64,000 nucleotides of DNA from Hyphomicrobiales bacterium. GTDB lineage: Bacteria; Pseudomonadota; Alphaproteobacteria; Rhizobiales; Beijerinckiaceae. The stretch is taken from contig CANGLU010000006.1 of NCBI GenBank assembly GCA_947455025.1, positions 1 through 64,000 on the forward strand, written 5' to 3'. Within the stretch, counting starts at the first letter, position 1. Each line of letters starts with the position of its first letter. The notes beneath the pieces were generated by a model. That model made no database searches and was not told where the DNA came from. It worked only from the letters and a program-made list of their open reading frames with translations. A program made the translations under genes and the position numbers. Of this stretch, positions 53,136 to 62,810 are shown in pieces.

Positions 53136-56072
53136 ATGACCGATACCGCCCAAAAGCGCGATTATTCCGAAACTCTTTTTCTCCCGCAGACCGAATTTCC
53201 GATGCGCGCGGGCCTACCGCAGCGCGAGCCGGAGCTGATTGCGCGCTGGAACAAGATGGATTTGTACAAGCGCCTGCGCGAAACCTCCGCCGGTCGCCCG
53301 CGCTTTGTGCTGCATGACGGCCCTCCCTACGCCAACGGCAATATCCATATCGGCCACGCGCTCAACAAGGTGCTGAAGGATTTGGTCACCCGCAGCCAAC
53401 AAATGCTGGGCTTTGACTCAAACTACGTCCCCGGCTGGGATTGCCACGGCCTGCCGATCGAATGGAAAATCGAAGAGCAATATCGCGCCAAGGGCAAGAA
53501 CAAAGACGAAGTCCCCGTTATCGAATTCCGCAAAGAATGCCGCACCTTCGCCGAGCATTGGCTCTCCGTGCAGCGCGAAGAGTTCAAGCGCTTAGGCATT
53601 ACGGGTGATTGGGATCATCCCTATTCCACCATGGCCTATCACGCCGAAGCCCAAATCGCGCGCGAGATCATGAAGTTTAAGGATAACGGGCTTTTGTATC
53701 GCGGCTCGAAGCCCGTGATGTGGTCGGTGGTGGAGAAAACCGCGCTGGCTGAAGCCGAAATCGAATATCACGATCATACGAGTGATATGGTTTGGGTAAA
53801 GTTTCCAATCACGACAGGTGCTCACTCCGGATTTGCGTCCGTCGTCATCTGGACAACAACACCGTGGACGCTGCCCGGAAATCGCGCGATTTCCTACTCG
53901 CATAAAATTTCTTACGGCCTCTATGAAGTCACCGCCAATGAGCGTGACTTCGGGCCTAAGGTCGGCGAAAAATACATCCTCGCCAACAAGCTTGCGGAAG
54001 CCGTTGGAGGCTCGGCCAAGATCACGCTCGCGCATGTTTCGGATATCCCAGCCGATGCGTTCGAGAATATGGTTTGCGCGCACCCGCTCGCCCATCTCGG
54101 CTATGATTTCCAAGTCCCCCTCCTCGATGGTGATCACGTTACTGACGACGCGGGTACGGGCTTCGTCCATACCGCCCCTTCGCATGGCCGTGAGGATTTT
54201 GAAATCTGGATGGCGAATGGCCGCCAGCTCACCGAGCGCGGCATCGACACGCGCATCCCTTTCACCATTGACGACGACAGCGTCTACACCAAAGAGGCAC
54301 CCGGCTTTGAGGGCAAGCGCGTCATCACCGAGAAGGGCGACAAGGGCGATGCGAATGAGGCGGTTATCAAAGCGCTGATCGACCAAGGCAATCTCGTCGC
54401 GCGCGGTCGCTTGAAGCACCAATACCCGCATTCATGGCGCTCGAAAAAGCCGGTCATTTTCCGCAACACACCGCAATGGTTTATTGCGATGGATAGACCC
54501 GCCGCGGAGCTCGCCAATAAAAGCCTGCGCGACGTTGCCTTCAACGCCATCAAGCAAACCGAATGGGTGCCCTCAACCGGCGAAAACCGCATCACAGGCA
54601 TGATTGAAAACAAGCCCGATTGGGTCATGTCGCGCCAACGCGCATGGGGCGTGCCGATCGCCGTTTTCGTCAACAAGGAAACCAAAGAACTCCTGCGCGA
54701 TGCAAAGGTCGATGAAGCCATTGCAACAGCGTTTGAAACCGATGGCGGCGATGCCTGGTTTGCAGAAGGTGCCAAAGAGCGCTTCTTAAAACCTTTCGGC
54801 CACAACCCCGACCACTACGACATGGTGATGGACGTGCTCGATGTCTGGTTTGACTCAGGCTCCACCCATTCCTACGTGCTCAACACGCCAAAACATTTCC
54901 CCACACTATCGGGCATCAAACGCATCGTCGATGGCGGCCAAGACCGCGTGATGTATTTGGAAGGCTCCGATCAGCATCGCGGCTGGTTCCAGTCGAGCCT
55001 GTTAGAGAGCTGCGGCACGCGAGGCCGCGCGCCGTTTGATGTCGTGCTCACCCACGGCTTCGTGTTGGATGAGAAGGGCCAGAAAATGTCCAAATCCTTG
55101 GGCAATGTCACGGCGCCGCAAGACATCATCAAAGATTCCGGCGCCGATATTTTGCGCCTCTGGGTCGCTGCCGCCGATTATTCCGACGATTTGCGCATCG
55201 GGCCTGAAATTCTAAAAACCTTTGTCGAAACCTATCGCAAGCTCCGCAACACGCTGCGCTGGATGCTCGGCACGCTCGCGCATTATGACGCGGCCCATCG
55301 CGTGAAGCCTGCCGATATGCCCGAGCTTGAACGCTTGATGCTGCATCGCTTGAGCGAACTCGCGCCTATCATCAGCAAAGCCTATGAGACCTATGACTAT
55401 CGCAAGGTGATCACCGAGCTGTCGGCCTTCTTAAACACCGAGCTGTCAGCCTTCTATTTTGATATCCGGAAAGACACGCTCTATTGCGATCCGCAATCGA
55501 GCATGGCCCGTCGCTCGGCCCTCACCTGCATTGAGGAAGTCTTCCGCGCGGTGACGCTTTGGTTGGCCCCGATCCTCGTCTTCACTTCCGAGGAGTCATG
55601 GCTCTCGCGCTATCCGGATGCGGAGTCCGTGCATCTCGAAACCTTCCCCGCCATTCCGTCCGAATGGCAGGATGATGCGCTTGCCGCCCGCTGGTCGACC
55701 ATCCGCAAAGTACGTCGCGTGGTGACAGGTGCGTTGGAAATCGAACGCGCGCAAAAGCGCATCGGCTCTTCGCTTGAAGCTGCGCCTCAGGTTTACATCG
55801 CGGATCAAGATTTGGCGCGCCTCATCGAAAGCGTCGACTTCGCCGATATCTGCATCACCTCTGCCATCACCATCATCGAAGGCGAAGCGCCCGCTCACGC
55901 TTTCCGGTTGGACGATGTGCACGGTGTCGCCGTCACCAGCGAAAAAGCCTCGGGCGTCAAATGCGCCCGCTCCTGGCGCTATTTTGATCCAGCAACAGCA
56001 GACAAAGACTTCCCCGACATCACCCCGCGCGATGCCCAAGCGATGCGGGAATGGGAAAAGCTGAATGGATAA
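53136..56072 (+). CDS. ileS: isoleucyl-tRNA synthetase
   Basis: Charges tRNA-Ile; 978 residues. The HIGH motif is in [20 protein letters not shown] and the KMSKS motif in [22 protein letters not shown]. The CP1 editing domain is recognisable ([17 protein letters not shown], then [21 protein letters not shown] with the conserved editing TWT and Asp regions). The C-terminal zinc finger of the E. coli enzyme is not present; only [10 protein letters not shown] remains, as in other alphaproteobacteria. lspA begins 8 bases before its stop, so the two are co-translated. Confidence 0.96.
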   Translation: MTDTAQKRDYSETLFLPQTEFPMRAGLPQREPELIARWNKMDLYKRLRETSAGRPRFVLHDGPPYANGNIHIGHALNKVLKDLVTRSQQMLGFDSNYVPGWDCHGLPIEWKIEEQYRAKGKNKDEVPVIEFRKECRTFAEHWLSVQREEFKRLGITGDWDHPYSTMAYHAEAQIAREIMKFKDNGLLYRGSKPVMWSVVEKTALAEAEIEYHDHTSDMVWVKFPITTGAHSGFASVVIWTTTPWTLPGNRAISYSHKISYGLYEVTANERDFGPKVGEKYILANKLAEAVGGSAKITLAHVSDIPADAFENMVCAHPLAHLGYDFQVPLLDGDHVTDDAGTGFVHTAPSHGREDFEIWMANGRQLTERGIDTRIPFTIDDDSVYTKEAPGFEGKRVITEKGDKGDANEAVIKALIDQGNLVARGRLKHQYPHSWRSKKPVIFRNTPQWFIAMDRPAAELANKSLRDVAFNAIKQTEWVPSTGENRITGMIENKPDWVMSRQRAWGVPIAVFVNKETKELLRDAKVDEAIATAFETDGGDAWFAEGAKERFLKPFGHNPDHYDMVMDVLDVWFDSGSTHSYVLNTPKHFPTLSGIKRIVDGGQDRVMYLEGSDQHRGWFQSSLLESCGTRGRAPFDVVLTHGFVLDEKGQKMSKSLGNVTAPQDIIKDSGADILRLWVAAADYSDDLRIGPEILKTFVETYRKLRNTLRWMLGTLAHYDAAHRVKPADMPELERLMLHRLSELAPIISKAYETYDYRKVITELSAFLNTELSAFYFDIRKDTLYCDPQSSMARRSALTCIEEVFRAVTLWLAPILVFTSEESWLSRYPDAESVHLETFPAIPSEWQDDALAARWSTIRKVRRVVTGALEIERAQKRIGSSLEAAPQVYIADQDLARLIESVDFADICITSAITIIEGEAPAHAFRLDDVHGVAVTSEKASGVKCARSWRYFDPATADKDFPDITPRDAQAMREWEKLNG

Positions 56073-56580
56073 AGCCAGGGCCCGCTCGCTCGGCCTCAAC
56101 GCAGCGCTGGCCGTTCTTATCGCGGATCAGGCGACGAAGTTTTATGTGCTCAACACGCTTGATCTTGAGCACGCGGAGCCCGTGGCGCTTTCCCCGATGG
56201 TGGATCTCGTTTTGGTCTGGAATCGCGGCATTTCTTATGGGCTATTCCAGCAAAATGCCGATTTGGGGCGATATTTTCTCATTCTTCTCGCCTTGGGCGC
56301 GGCCATCGGCTTTGGCTTTTGGCTTTGGCATAGCTTGCGCCTGCTGCCCGCTTTTGCCATCGGCTTGATCGCCGGCGGCGCCATCGGCAATGGCATTGAT
56401 CGCATCTTTCGGGGCGCGGTTGTCGATTTTGTTCTGCTGCATTGGCAAGAATGGCGCTGGTATGTGTTTAATGTCGCCGATGCGGCCATCGTTTTGGGCG
56501 TTGCCTTGCTTTTGTACGATTCATGGTTAGGTAATGGCCAAGAGAATGTAACTCCCCCCTCAAAGGATCCGTTGTCATGA
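56065..56580 (+). CDS. lspA: lipoprotein signal peptidase (signal peptidase II)
   Basis: Inner-membrane aspartic protease that cleaves the signal peptide of prolipoproteins. 171 residues and four membrane segments. Catalytic Asp residues are in [24 protein letters not shown] and [31 protein letters not shown] is also characteristic. The start overlaps the end of ileS by 8 bases and the next gene overlaps its stop by 4, a tight operon. Confidence 0.95.
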   Translation: MDKARARSLGLNAALAVLIADQATKFYVLNTLDLEHAEPVALSPMVDLVLVWNRGISYGLFQQNADLGRYFLILLALGAAIGFGFWLWHSLRLLPAFAIGLIAGGAIGNGIDRIFRGAVVDFVLLHWQEWRWYVFNVADAAIVLGVALLLYDSWLGNGQENVTPPSKDPLS

Positions 56581-57053
56581 GACACATGAAACCCTTCGCC
56601 TCAACGCTTTCCCGTTTTGCTTTGGCTGCCGTGCTTGTGTCGGGCCTCTTGGTCAGTGTTCCTGCGCGGGCTGACGGCATCACCGAAGGTGTGTTTAATT
56701 TTCTAGGGCTTGGACCAGACGAAAGCGTCAATAAAGTCCCCGAGCGCGCGCCATTGGTTGTGCCGCCGTCCACCAAATTGCCCAAGCCTAAAAAGACATC
56801 CGAACTGGGCGATCCGAATTGGGTAAAAGATCCCGATTTGGCGAAGAAGAAAGCCAAGGAAGAAGAAGAATATGTGCCCGGCACCGCTTTCGCCGACCTC
56901 ATCAATCAAAATATGGCGCCCAAAGATCCTAAGCACGCTTTGACCGAGCCACCCTCCGCCATGAAGCAAAAGGCTAAAATCACGCCTGAAATCGAAGCGG
57001 CCACCAAAGCGGCAACGGGTACGGACAAGCCTTGGTACCAGTTCTGGCAGTAA
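56577..57053 (+). CDS. secreted or membrane-associated hypothetical protein (lspA-M16 neighbour)
   Basis: 158 residues. A signal peptide (LSRFALAAVLVSGLLVSVPARADG) is followed by FNFLGLGPDESVNKVPERAPLVVPP. Then come a Pro/Lys-rich stretch with DPNWVKDPDLAKKKAKEEEEYVPGT, and a charged tail ending GTDKPWYQFWQ. The segment ERAPLVVPP is shared by short Hyphomicrobiales proteins found in this position (memory-based). No catalytic motif. It overlaps the lspA stop by 4 bases. Confidence 0.72.
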   Translation: MRHMKPFASTLSRFALAAVLVSGLLVSVPARADGITEGVFNFLGLGPDESVNKVPERAPLVVPPSTKLPKPKKTSELGDPNWVKDPDLAKKKAKEEEEYVPGTAFADLINQNMAPKDPKHALTEPPSAMKQKAKITPEIEAATKAATGTDKPWYQFWQ

Positions 57054-57096
57054 TCCCTTTCTGCGTAGTCTTTTTTCCACCATCAGGTAAATCAGC

Positions 57097-58392
57097 ATGA
57101 CCACCGAGCCACATTCGCATAAAGGGCCCGATATCGCCCATGTTACGCTCCATAACGGGCTCGAAATCGTCGTTATTCCCGATCACCGCACCCCGGTTGT
57201 CACCCATATGGTGTGGTATCGCAACGGCTCGGCGGATGATCCTGTCGGTAAATCCGGCATCGCGCATTTTCTTGAGCATTTGATGTTCAAGGGAACAGAC
57301 AAACATCCGCAAGGCGAGTTTTCTGATGTGGTTACGGCCTTGGGCGGTCAGGAAAACGCGTTTACATCGTATGATTACACCGCCTATTTCCAACGCGTCT
57401 CGCGCGAGCATCTCAAAACCATGATGGAGTTTGAGGCCGATCGCATGACAGGCCTCGTGCTCTCCGACGATGTCGTCAATCCGGAGCGCGATGTCGTGAT
57501 CGAAGAGCGCCGCATGCGCACCGATACGGATCCATCGGCGCAGCTTGGCGAGTCACTCGCCTCAACGCTTTTCACGCATCATCCCTATGGCAAGCCGATC
57601 ATCGGTTTCATGCACGAAATCGAAGGCTTAAACCGCGAAGACGCGCTCGCTTACTATCGCCGGTTCTACACGCCCGAAAACGCCATTCTTGTCGTTGCTG
57701 GCGATGTAACCGAGACGGAAGTCGTCCGCCTGGCCGAAGACACCTATGGCCGCATCCCAGCACGCGGCCAAAAGCCCGAGCGTCAACGCCCGCGCGAGCC
57801 CGATGCCCGCGCCGCACGTCGCGTTGTGTTAGCCGATCCAAAGGTCGAGCAACCGTCGGTGCAACTCGCATGGGTCGTGCCAAGCTATAAAACGGCTGAG
57901 AAGGGCGAAGCCGAAGCGCTTGAAGTGCTCGTGCAAATCTTGTCGGCGCATGGCACTGGCAGGCTGCACCGCAAACTCGTGATGGATCAAAAAATCGCCG
58001 TCGCCGCAGGTGCTTGGTATCAAAGCACCGCCGTCGATCGCTCGCGTTTGATGCTCTATGCCTTGCCGCACCCCGATGGTACGTTGGAAGCACTCGAAGA
58101 GGCGATTGAAAACGTCTTGACGGATATCGTACAGCATGGCGTTGAAGACCATGAATTGCGCCGCGCGAAAACGCGTTTGATTGCCGATACGGTTTATGCG
58201 CAAGACAGCCAATCCTCGCTTGCAAGAATGTATGGTTCGGCACTTGCCACGGGCTCAAGCCTCAAAGACGTCACCGATTGGCCCGATGCGATTGATGCCG
58301 TCACCGCCGAGGACGTGAAACAAGTCACCAAAAAATGGCTTAACCGCCGCCATGTTGTATCTGGCTATTTGTTGAAGGATGAGGCCGCCTGA
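57097..58392 (+). CDS. M16 family zinc peptidase, active subunit
   Basis: 431 residues of the pitrilysin/insulinase family. The inverted zinc motif HxxEH is present (IAHFLEHLMFKGT). The downstream Glu ligand is expected in MEFEADRMTGLVLSDDVVNPERDVVIEERRMRTD. QENAFTSYDYTAYFQRVSREHLKTMMEFEADR is typical of the bacterial PqqF/MPP-like form. No signal peptide, so probably cytoplasmic or in the periplasm by another route. The inactive partner subunit starts at its stop (TGATG overlap). Confidence 0.92.
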   Translation: MTTEPHSHKGPDIAHVTLHNGLEIVVIPDHRTPVVTHMVWYRNGSADDPVGKSGIAHFLEHLMFKGTDKHPQGEFSDVVTALGGQENAFTSYDYTAYFQRVSREHLKTMMEFEADRMTGLVLSDDVVNPERDVVIEERRMRTDTDPSAQLGESLASTLFTHHPYGKPIIGFMHEIEGLNREDALAYYRRFYTPENAILVVAGDVTETEVVRLAEDTYGRIPARGQKPERQRPREPDARAARRVVLADPKVEQPSVQLAWVVPSYKTAEKGEAEALEVLVQILSAHGTGRLHRKLVMDQKIAVAAGAWYQSTAVDRSRLMLYALPHPDGTLEALEEAIENVLTDIVQHGVEDHELRRAKTRLIADTVYAQDSQSSLARMYGSALATGSSLKDVTDWPDAIDAVTAEDVKQVTKKWLNRRHVVSGYLLKDEAA

Positions 58393-59666
58393 TGAATGAC
58401 GCATCAACCACGGCAAGCCTCGCTTCCCGCATCCAATTGGTTCGCTCAAGCTCCGGTATCGAAGCTTGGCTGATTGAAGATTACACCGTTCCCTTGATCG
58501 CGATGGAAATGGCGATGCTTGGTGGCTCGTCGCAAGACCCAGCGACAAAGCCCGGCACCGCAACCTTCCTCGCAGGCCTGCTTGACGAAGGCGCAGGCCC
58601 TTATGATTCAACCGCCTTCCACGATCGGTTGGATGACTACGCGATTGAACTCGGCTTCTCCGCCTCGCGCGATCAAATCTCAGGCCAATTGCGCACCCTT
58701 GCTCGTCATCGCGATGAAGCCTTTGATATGTTCCGCTTGGCGCTCAATGAATCGCGTTTGGATGAAGAGCCGATTGAACGCGTCCGCGCGCAACTCACCG
58801 CGTCCCTTCGCCATGAAGCCAATGATCCCGATGCCATGGCCAATCGCGAATGGTTTGCCACCGCTTTTGCAGGCCATCCCTATGGTCGCCCCTCCAAAGG
58901 CACGCTCGAAAGCCTGCCCACCATCACGCGCGATGATCTCATCGCCTATCGCACGAAAATCTTCGCCCGCGAAACGCTCAAAATCTCGGTTGTCGGCGCC
59001 ATCGATGCCACGACATTAGCCAATGAATTGGAGCATGTGTTCGGCGCCCTTCCGGCGAAAGCCTCGTTAAGCGAAATACCGATGGCAAAGCCTAATGCGG
59101 TTGGAACGCGAAAGATTATTGATCTCGATATTCCGCAAAGCTCGATCCGGTTTGGCGCGGCGGGACTGTTGCAAAGCGATCCTGATTTTGTCACCGCCAG
59201 CGTCTTGAACCATATTTTAGGCGGTGGCGTGTTCTCCTCGCGTCTCTTCCGCGAAGTGCGTGAAAAACGCGGCCTCGCCTATTCGGTTTCCTCGCAACTT
59301 GCAGCGTTTGATCATGGCCCGCTGCATATGGGTGGCACGTCGACGAAAAACGAACGCGCGGCGGAATCGCTCTCGATCATTGAAAGTGAAATCGCATCGC
59401 TCGCCAAAGATGGCCCGAATGATGAAGAACTCGACATCGCCAAGAAATATCTCATCGGTTCATACCCGTTGCGCTTTGACACCTCGACCAAACTTGCGGG
59501 ACAACTCACCCATATGCAGGTCGAAGATTTAGGCCGCGACTATATGGACCGCCGCAACGGACTGGTCGCCGCCGTGACGCGGGACGACGCAGCCCGTGTG
59601 GCCAAGCGTTTATATGGGGATGGCAAGCTGTTCGTGACCGTCGTGGGGCGGCCTGAAGGGATGTGA
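58392..59666 (+). CDS. M16 family protein, second (non-catalytic) subunit
   Basis: 424 residues of the same fold as the preceding gene but without HxxEH: the corresponding segment reads ATFLAGLLDEGAG. It retains the substrate-binding R and Y region LGGGVFSSRLFREVREKRGLAYSVSS, which closes the active chamber from the partner. The catalytic/non-catalytic pair is the standard bacterial M16B arrangement. The start overlaps the preceding stop by one base, so the subunits are made together. Confidence 0.92.
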   Translation: MNDASTTASLASRIQLVRSSSGIEAWLIEDYTVPLIAMEMAMLGGSSQDPATKPGTATFLAGLLDEGAGPYDSTAFHDRLDDYAIELGFSASRDQISGQLRTLARHRDEAFDMFRLALNESRLDEEPIERVRAQLTASLRHEANDPDAMANREWFATAFAGHPYGRPSKGTLESLPTITRDDLIAYRTKIFARETLKISVVGAIDATTLANELEHVFGALPAKASLSEIPMAKPNAVGTRKIIDLDIPQSSIRFGAAGLLQSDPDFVTASVLNHILGGGVFSSRLFREVREKRGLAYSVSSQLAAFDHGPLHMGGTSTKNERAAESLSIIESEIASLAKDGPNDEELDIAKKYLIGSYPLRFDTSTKLAGQLTHMQVEDLGRDYMDRRNGLVAAVTRDDAARVAKRLYGDGKLFVTVVGRPEGM

Positions 59667-59738
59667 GACTATCGACAAAGCGATAGGCCCACTATCCTCG
59701 CAATCACACCTCCACGATTCGCGAGCCCCAATTCAACC

Positions 59739-61544
59739 ATGTCCATCCGCCGCCTTGACCCGATCCTGATCGACCGCATCGCCGCTGGCGAAGTGGTGGA
59801 GCGTCCGGCGTCGGCTGTGAAAGAGATCGTCGAGAATGCGATTGATGCGGGCGCAACCCGCATTGAAATCGTCATTGAAGAAGGCGGCCGCCGCCTGATC
59901 CGCGTCACCGATAATGGCTCCGGCATGAGCGCGGAGGATGTAGCGCTTGCGGTCGAGCGCCACGCCACCTCGAAACTCCCCGATGGCGATTTGCTCGCCA
60001 TCAACACGCTCGGCTTTCGCGGCGAGGCGCTGCCCTCGATTGGGGCCGTCGCCCGGCTTTCCATCACCACCCGCCGCGACGATGCTTCCCATGGCTCCAG
60101 CATTCTGGTTGATGCCGGCATCAAGCACGCGGTTAAACCCGCTTCCTTTGAACGCGGTACGCGCGTGGAAGTCGCCGATCTGTTTTATGCCACGCCCGCG
60201 CGCCTCAAATTTTTAAAAACCGACCGCGCGGAAGCGCAAGCCGTTGCCGATATGATCAAGCGGATCGCGATGGCGCATCCCCATATCCGCTTCATCTTGA
60301 GCCATGATAGCGGCACGCTGATCGATTACCCCGATGAGGGCGCAAACGACGCCGCAGCGCTTGCCCGCCGCATTGGCCGGATCATGGGCAAAGACTTCAC
60401 CGATAACGCGCTCTCAATCGACGCCATCCGCGAAGACGCCCGCCTTTATGGCCTTGCGGGGCTTGGCACCTATCACCGCCCCACAGCCAACGCCGGGCAT
60501 CTCTTCGTCAATGGCCGCCCGGTGCGCGACCGCGTGCTGGTCGGCGCCATCAAAGCCGCCTATCAGGACCATGTGCCGAATGGCCGCCATCCGGCAGCAG
60601 CCTTGTTTATCGAAGTGCCCTCGCATCTCGTCGATGTGAATGTGCATCCGGCGAAAAGCGAAGTGCGTTTTCGCGATCCGGGGCTTATCCGCGGCTTGAT
60701 CGTCGGTTCGATCCGCAATGCGCTCGCAGGGGCCGGGCACCGCGCCTCCTCCACCGTTGCCTCGCGCACGCTCGACGCGCTGCGCCCTCATAGTGGTGGT
60801 AGCCCCTCTTACAGCCCCCAAGCCCGCCCAGCGCATTGGGATTGGCAGCACTCTCCTGCCGCACCGGGGTTTGCCGAGCCCGCCCAAGCGCGCTTTGAAA
60901 GCCTTGGCACGCCGTCGGCTGATCCGCGCATCTTGGATACCGAGCCGAGCGTCACCGATACCGCCCATCCCTTGGGTGCCGCCCGCGCGCAGCTTCATGG
61001 CACCTATATCGTCGCGCAAACGCAAAACGGCATTGTGCTGGTAGATCAACACGCCGCCCATGAGCGCCTTGTCTATGAGCGCCTCAAACGTGAGCGCGCC
61101 ACCCGCGCCATCGCGCGGCAAATGCTGCTGATCCCCGCCGTGATTGATCTTGATCCATCGGACGCGCAAAAGCTAATCGACCGTGCCGCCGTACTCGCCG
61201 AATTGGGCCTCGTCATCGAGCCCTTCGGCCAAGGCGCCATCGCGGTGTCCGAAGTGCCCGCAGCGCTTGGCGACAGCGATGTCCCCGCGCTGATCCATGA
61301 CTTGATCGACAGTATGGAAGAATGGGGCACCACGCTTGCGCTGGAAGACCGCCTCGACCATGTACTCGCCACCTTCGCCTGCCACCATTCGGTGCGCGCC
61401 GGAAGACGCCTTAGGCCAGAGGAAATGGACGCGCTCTTACGCGAGATGGAAGCCACGCCGAATTCCGGCCAATGCAACCACGGCCGGCCAACCTATGTCG
61501 AGCTCAAGCTAAGCGATATTGAGCGGTTGTTTGGGAGATCATAA
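59739..61544 (+). CDS. mutL: DNA mismatch repair protein MutL
   Basis: 601 residues. The GHKL ATPase domain has IDRIAAGEVVERPASAVKEIVENAIDAGATRIEI, VTDNGSGMSAEDVALAVERHATSKL and LGFRGEALPSIGAVARLS. The C-terminal domain carries VDQHAAHERLVYERL, which fits the endonuclease motif DQHA-x2-E-x4-E. NSGQCNHGRPTYVELK matches the accompanying zinc-site motif. Thus it is a nicking MutL, not the E. coli type that depends on MutH. Ordinary length. Last gene of the conserved block. Confidence 0.95.
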   Translation: MSIRRLDPILIDRIAAGEVVERPASAVKEIVENAIDAGATRIEIVIEEGGRRLIRVTDNGSGMSAEDVALAVERHATSKLPDGDLLAINTLGFRGEALPSIGAVARLSITTRRDDASHGSSILVDAGIKHAVKPASFERGTRVEVADLFYATPARLKFLKTDRAEAQAVADMIKRIAMAHPHIRFILSHDSGTLIDYPDEGANDAAALARRIGRIMGKDFTDNALSIDAIREDARLYGLAGLGTYHRPTANAGHLFVNGRPVRDRVLVGAIKAAYQDHVPNGRHPAAALFIEVPSHLVDVNVHPAKSEVRFRDPGLIRGLIVGSIRNALAGAGHRASSTVASRTLDALRPHSGGSPSYSPQARPAHWDWQHSPAAPGFAEPAQARFESLGTPSADPRILDTEPSVTDTAHPLGAARAQLHGTYIVAQTQNGIVLVDQHAAHERLVYERLKRERATRAIARQMLLIPAVIDLDPSDAQKLIDRAAVLAELGLVIEPFGQGAIAVSEVPAALGDSDVPALIHDLIDSMEEWGTTLALEDRLDHVLATFACHHSVRAGRRLRPEEMDALLREMEATPNSGQCNHGRPTYVELKLSDIERLFGRS

Positions 61545-61552
61545 AATAAAAT

Positions 61553-61671
61553 CGTCATTGCGAGCGACGAGCGAAGCAATCCAGTTGACGGTACCGAATA
61601 AGATACGCGTTTTCCAATCCATCCTTTTAAGATCGGTAAGCTGGGTTGCTTCGCTCACGCTCGCAATGACG
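61553..61671. repeat. 119-bp inverted-repeat element, copy 2
   Basis: Left arm begins CGTCATTGCGAGCGACGAGC (61553-61586), right arm ends CGCTCGCAATGACG (61638-61671). It has the same length and arms as the element at 22353-22471 but the core has no terminator and only the first few core bases agree. It lies between mutL and the GNAT gene. Confidence 0.85.
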
Positions 61672-61699
61672 AAAAATAATGAAAGTAGGAAACCCCAAT

Positions 61700-62146
61700 A
61701 TGCGCGTTACCATCCGTCCGATTGATCCGAAAGACCGCGCCGAATGGGGCGTGCTCTATGCCGCTTACGCCGAGTTTTACAAAGTCACGCAAACGCCTGA
61801 CATGCGCAACCGCGTCTGGACATGGCTGCTCGACCCCGCGCACGAAACCAAAGGCTTTGTCGCCGAAGACGAAACCGGCAAGCTCTTAGGCCTCACGCAT
61901 TATCGCCCCTTCGCGCGGCCTTTATCGGCATCCACGGGCGGCTTCCTTGATGATCTTTTCGTGACGCCCGAAGCACGCGGTTCAGGAGCGGCCAAAGCGC
62001 TTATCAACGCGGTGGCCACTGAAGGCAAAAACCGCGGCTGGACCGTTATTCGTTGGATCACGGCAGAGGACAATTACCGCGCCAGAAGCCTCTATGATAA
62101 GGTGGCCGAGAAAACGAAATGGGCGACTTATGATGTGAAGCTTTAG
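61700..62146 (+). CDS. GNAT family N-acetyltransferase
   Basis: 148 residues from the ATG at 61700, with AGGA about ten bases upstream; an ATG at 61679 adds seven residues. It opens VTIRPIDPKDRAEWGVLYAAYAEFY. The acetyl-CoA site is DDLFVTPEARGSGAAKALINAVATEGKNRGW (the V-x-x-x-x-R/Q-G-x-G/A-like turn). VIRWITAEDNYRARSLYDKVAEK gives the Tyr-containing helix of the family. Substrate not predictable. Confidence 0.9.
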   Translation: MRVTIRPIDPKDRAEWGVLYAAYAEFYKVTQTPDMRNRVWTWLLDPAHETKGFVAEDETGKLLGLTHYRPFARPLSASTGGFLDDLFVTPEARGSGAAKALINAVATEGKNRGWTVIRWITAEDNYRARSLYDKVAEKTKWATYDVKL

Positions 62147-62202
62147 GCGGAATAGGATGTACGCCTGTCCTAAAAGACAGGTTGCACCCATTTCGTTTCG
62201 GA

Positions 62203-62219
62203 CGTACATTGTATGCACG
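62203..62219. promoter_or_regulatory. candidate operator upstream of the MazE/MazF pair
   Basis: CGTACAT-TGT-ATGCACG, an imperfect dyad (six of seven positions pair) 11 bases before the antitoxin start. A second perfect hairpin (CCTGTC-N6-GACAGG) lies at 62164-62181. Confidence 0.4.
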
Positions 62220-62229
62220 GAGCAATTCA

Positions 62230-62526
62230 ATGCGTGTCGATCTGATCAAAATCGGGAATTCAAAAGGGCTGAGGCTTCCAAAACCGCTTTTGGAAGCGTG
62301 CGGCATTACGGATTCGATTGAACTTGAAATTAGGGACAAGCAGCTCATTCTCTCGGCAAGGACCGCACCCCGCGCGGGTTGGGCCGAAGCGCTTCAAGAC
62401 GCTGCAGAGGATGAAAACTGGACCGAGTGGCAAATGGCACCCGTGGAAAACGACGGATGGGATTGGCCAGAGGATTTTAAATGGCCCGATCACCCCATCG
62501 TTTCGACATCTGGCTCGTCGATTTAA
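62230..62526 (+). CDS. MazE-type antitoxin (AbrB/SpoVT fold)
   Basis: 98 residues from the ATG at 62230. The AbrB-like opening is MRVDLIKIGNSKGLRLPKPLLEACGITDSIEL, the beta-hairpin DNA-binding fold. The acidic, Trp-rich tail (DAAEDENWTEWQMAPVENDGWDWPEDFKW) would cover the toxin. The last 46 bases of this gene overlap the toxin gene in another frame, an unusually large overlap for a TA pair. Confidence 0.88.
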   Translation: MRVDLIKIGNSKGLRLPKPLLEACGITDSIELEIRDKQLILSARTAPRAGWAEALQDAAEDENWTEWQMAPVENDGWDWPEDFKWPDHPIVSTSGSSI

Positions 62527-62810
62527 ACCCCGTACGAGGGTCTGAACTCGCCAAAACACGGCCATGTGTTGTTGTATCACCCGATGAGGTGAATACGCGA
62601 TTTAAGACCCACTTAGCCGTGCCGCTTACAAGCACTCGGCGCTCTTGGCCACATCGCGTCGCGGTTGATTTTGCAGGTGTAGAGGGCGAATTAGCGACCG
62701 AACACATGCGAAGTTTGGATCGCTCGCGGTTCATCCGTCATGTTGGCTATCTGGATGAAGTGACGGCGCGCAGGCTGAGCGAACATCTTATTGAGATGTT
62801 CAGCCTCTAA
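62481..62810 (+). CDS. MazF/PemK-type toxin
   Basis: 109 residues, a MazF-fold sequence-specific endoribonuclease. It opens PHRFDIWLVDLNPVRGSELAKTRPCVVVSPDEVN, with the conserved Arg after the first strand in SELAKTRP. THLAVPLTSTRRSWPHRVAVDF gives the Thr of the active site, and LATEHMRSLDRSRFIRHVGYL is the standard end. It overlaps its antitoxin by 46 bases and the convergent deacetylase gene by 4. Confidence 0.9.
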   Translation: MARSPHRFDIWLVDLNPVRGSELAKTRPCVVVSPDEVNTRFKTHLAVPLTSTRRSWPHRVAVDFAGVEGELATEHMRSLDRSRFIRHVGYLDEVTARRLSEHLIEMFSL

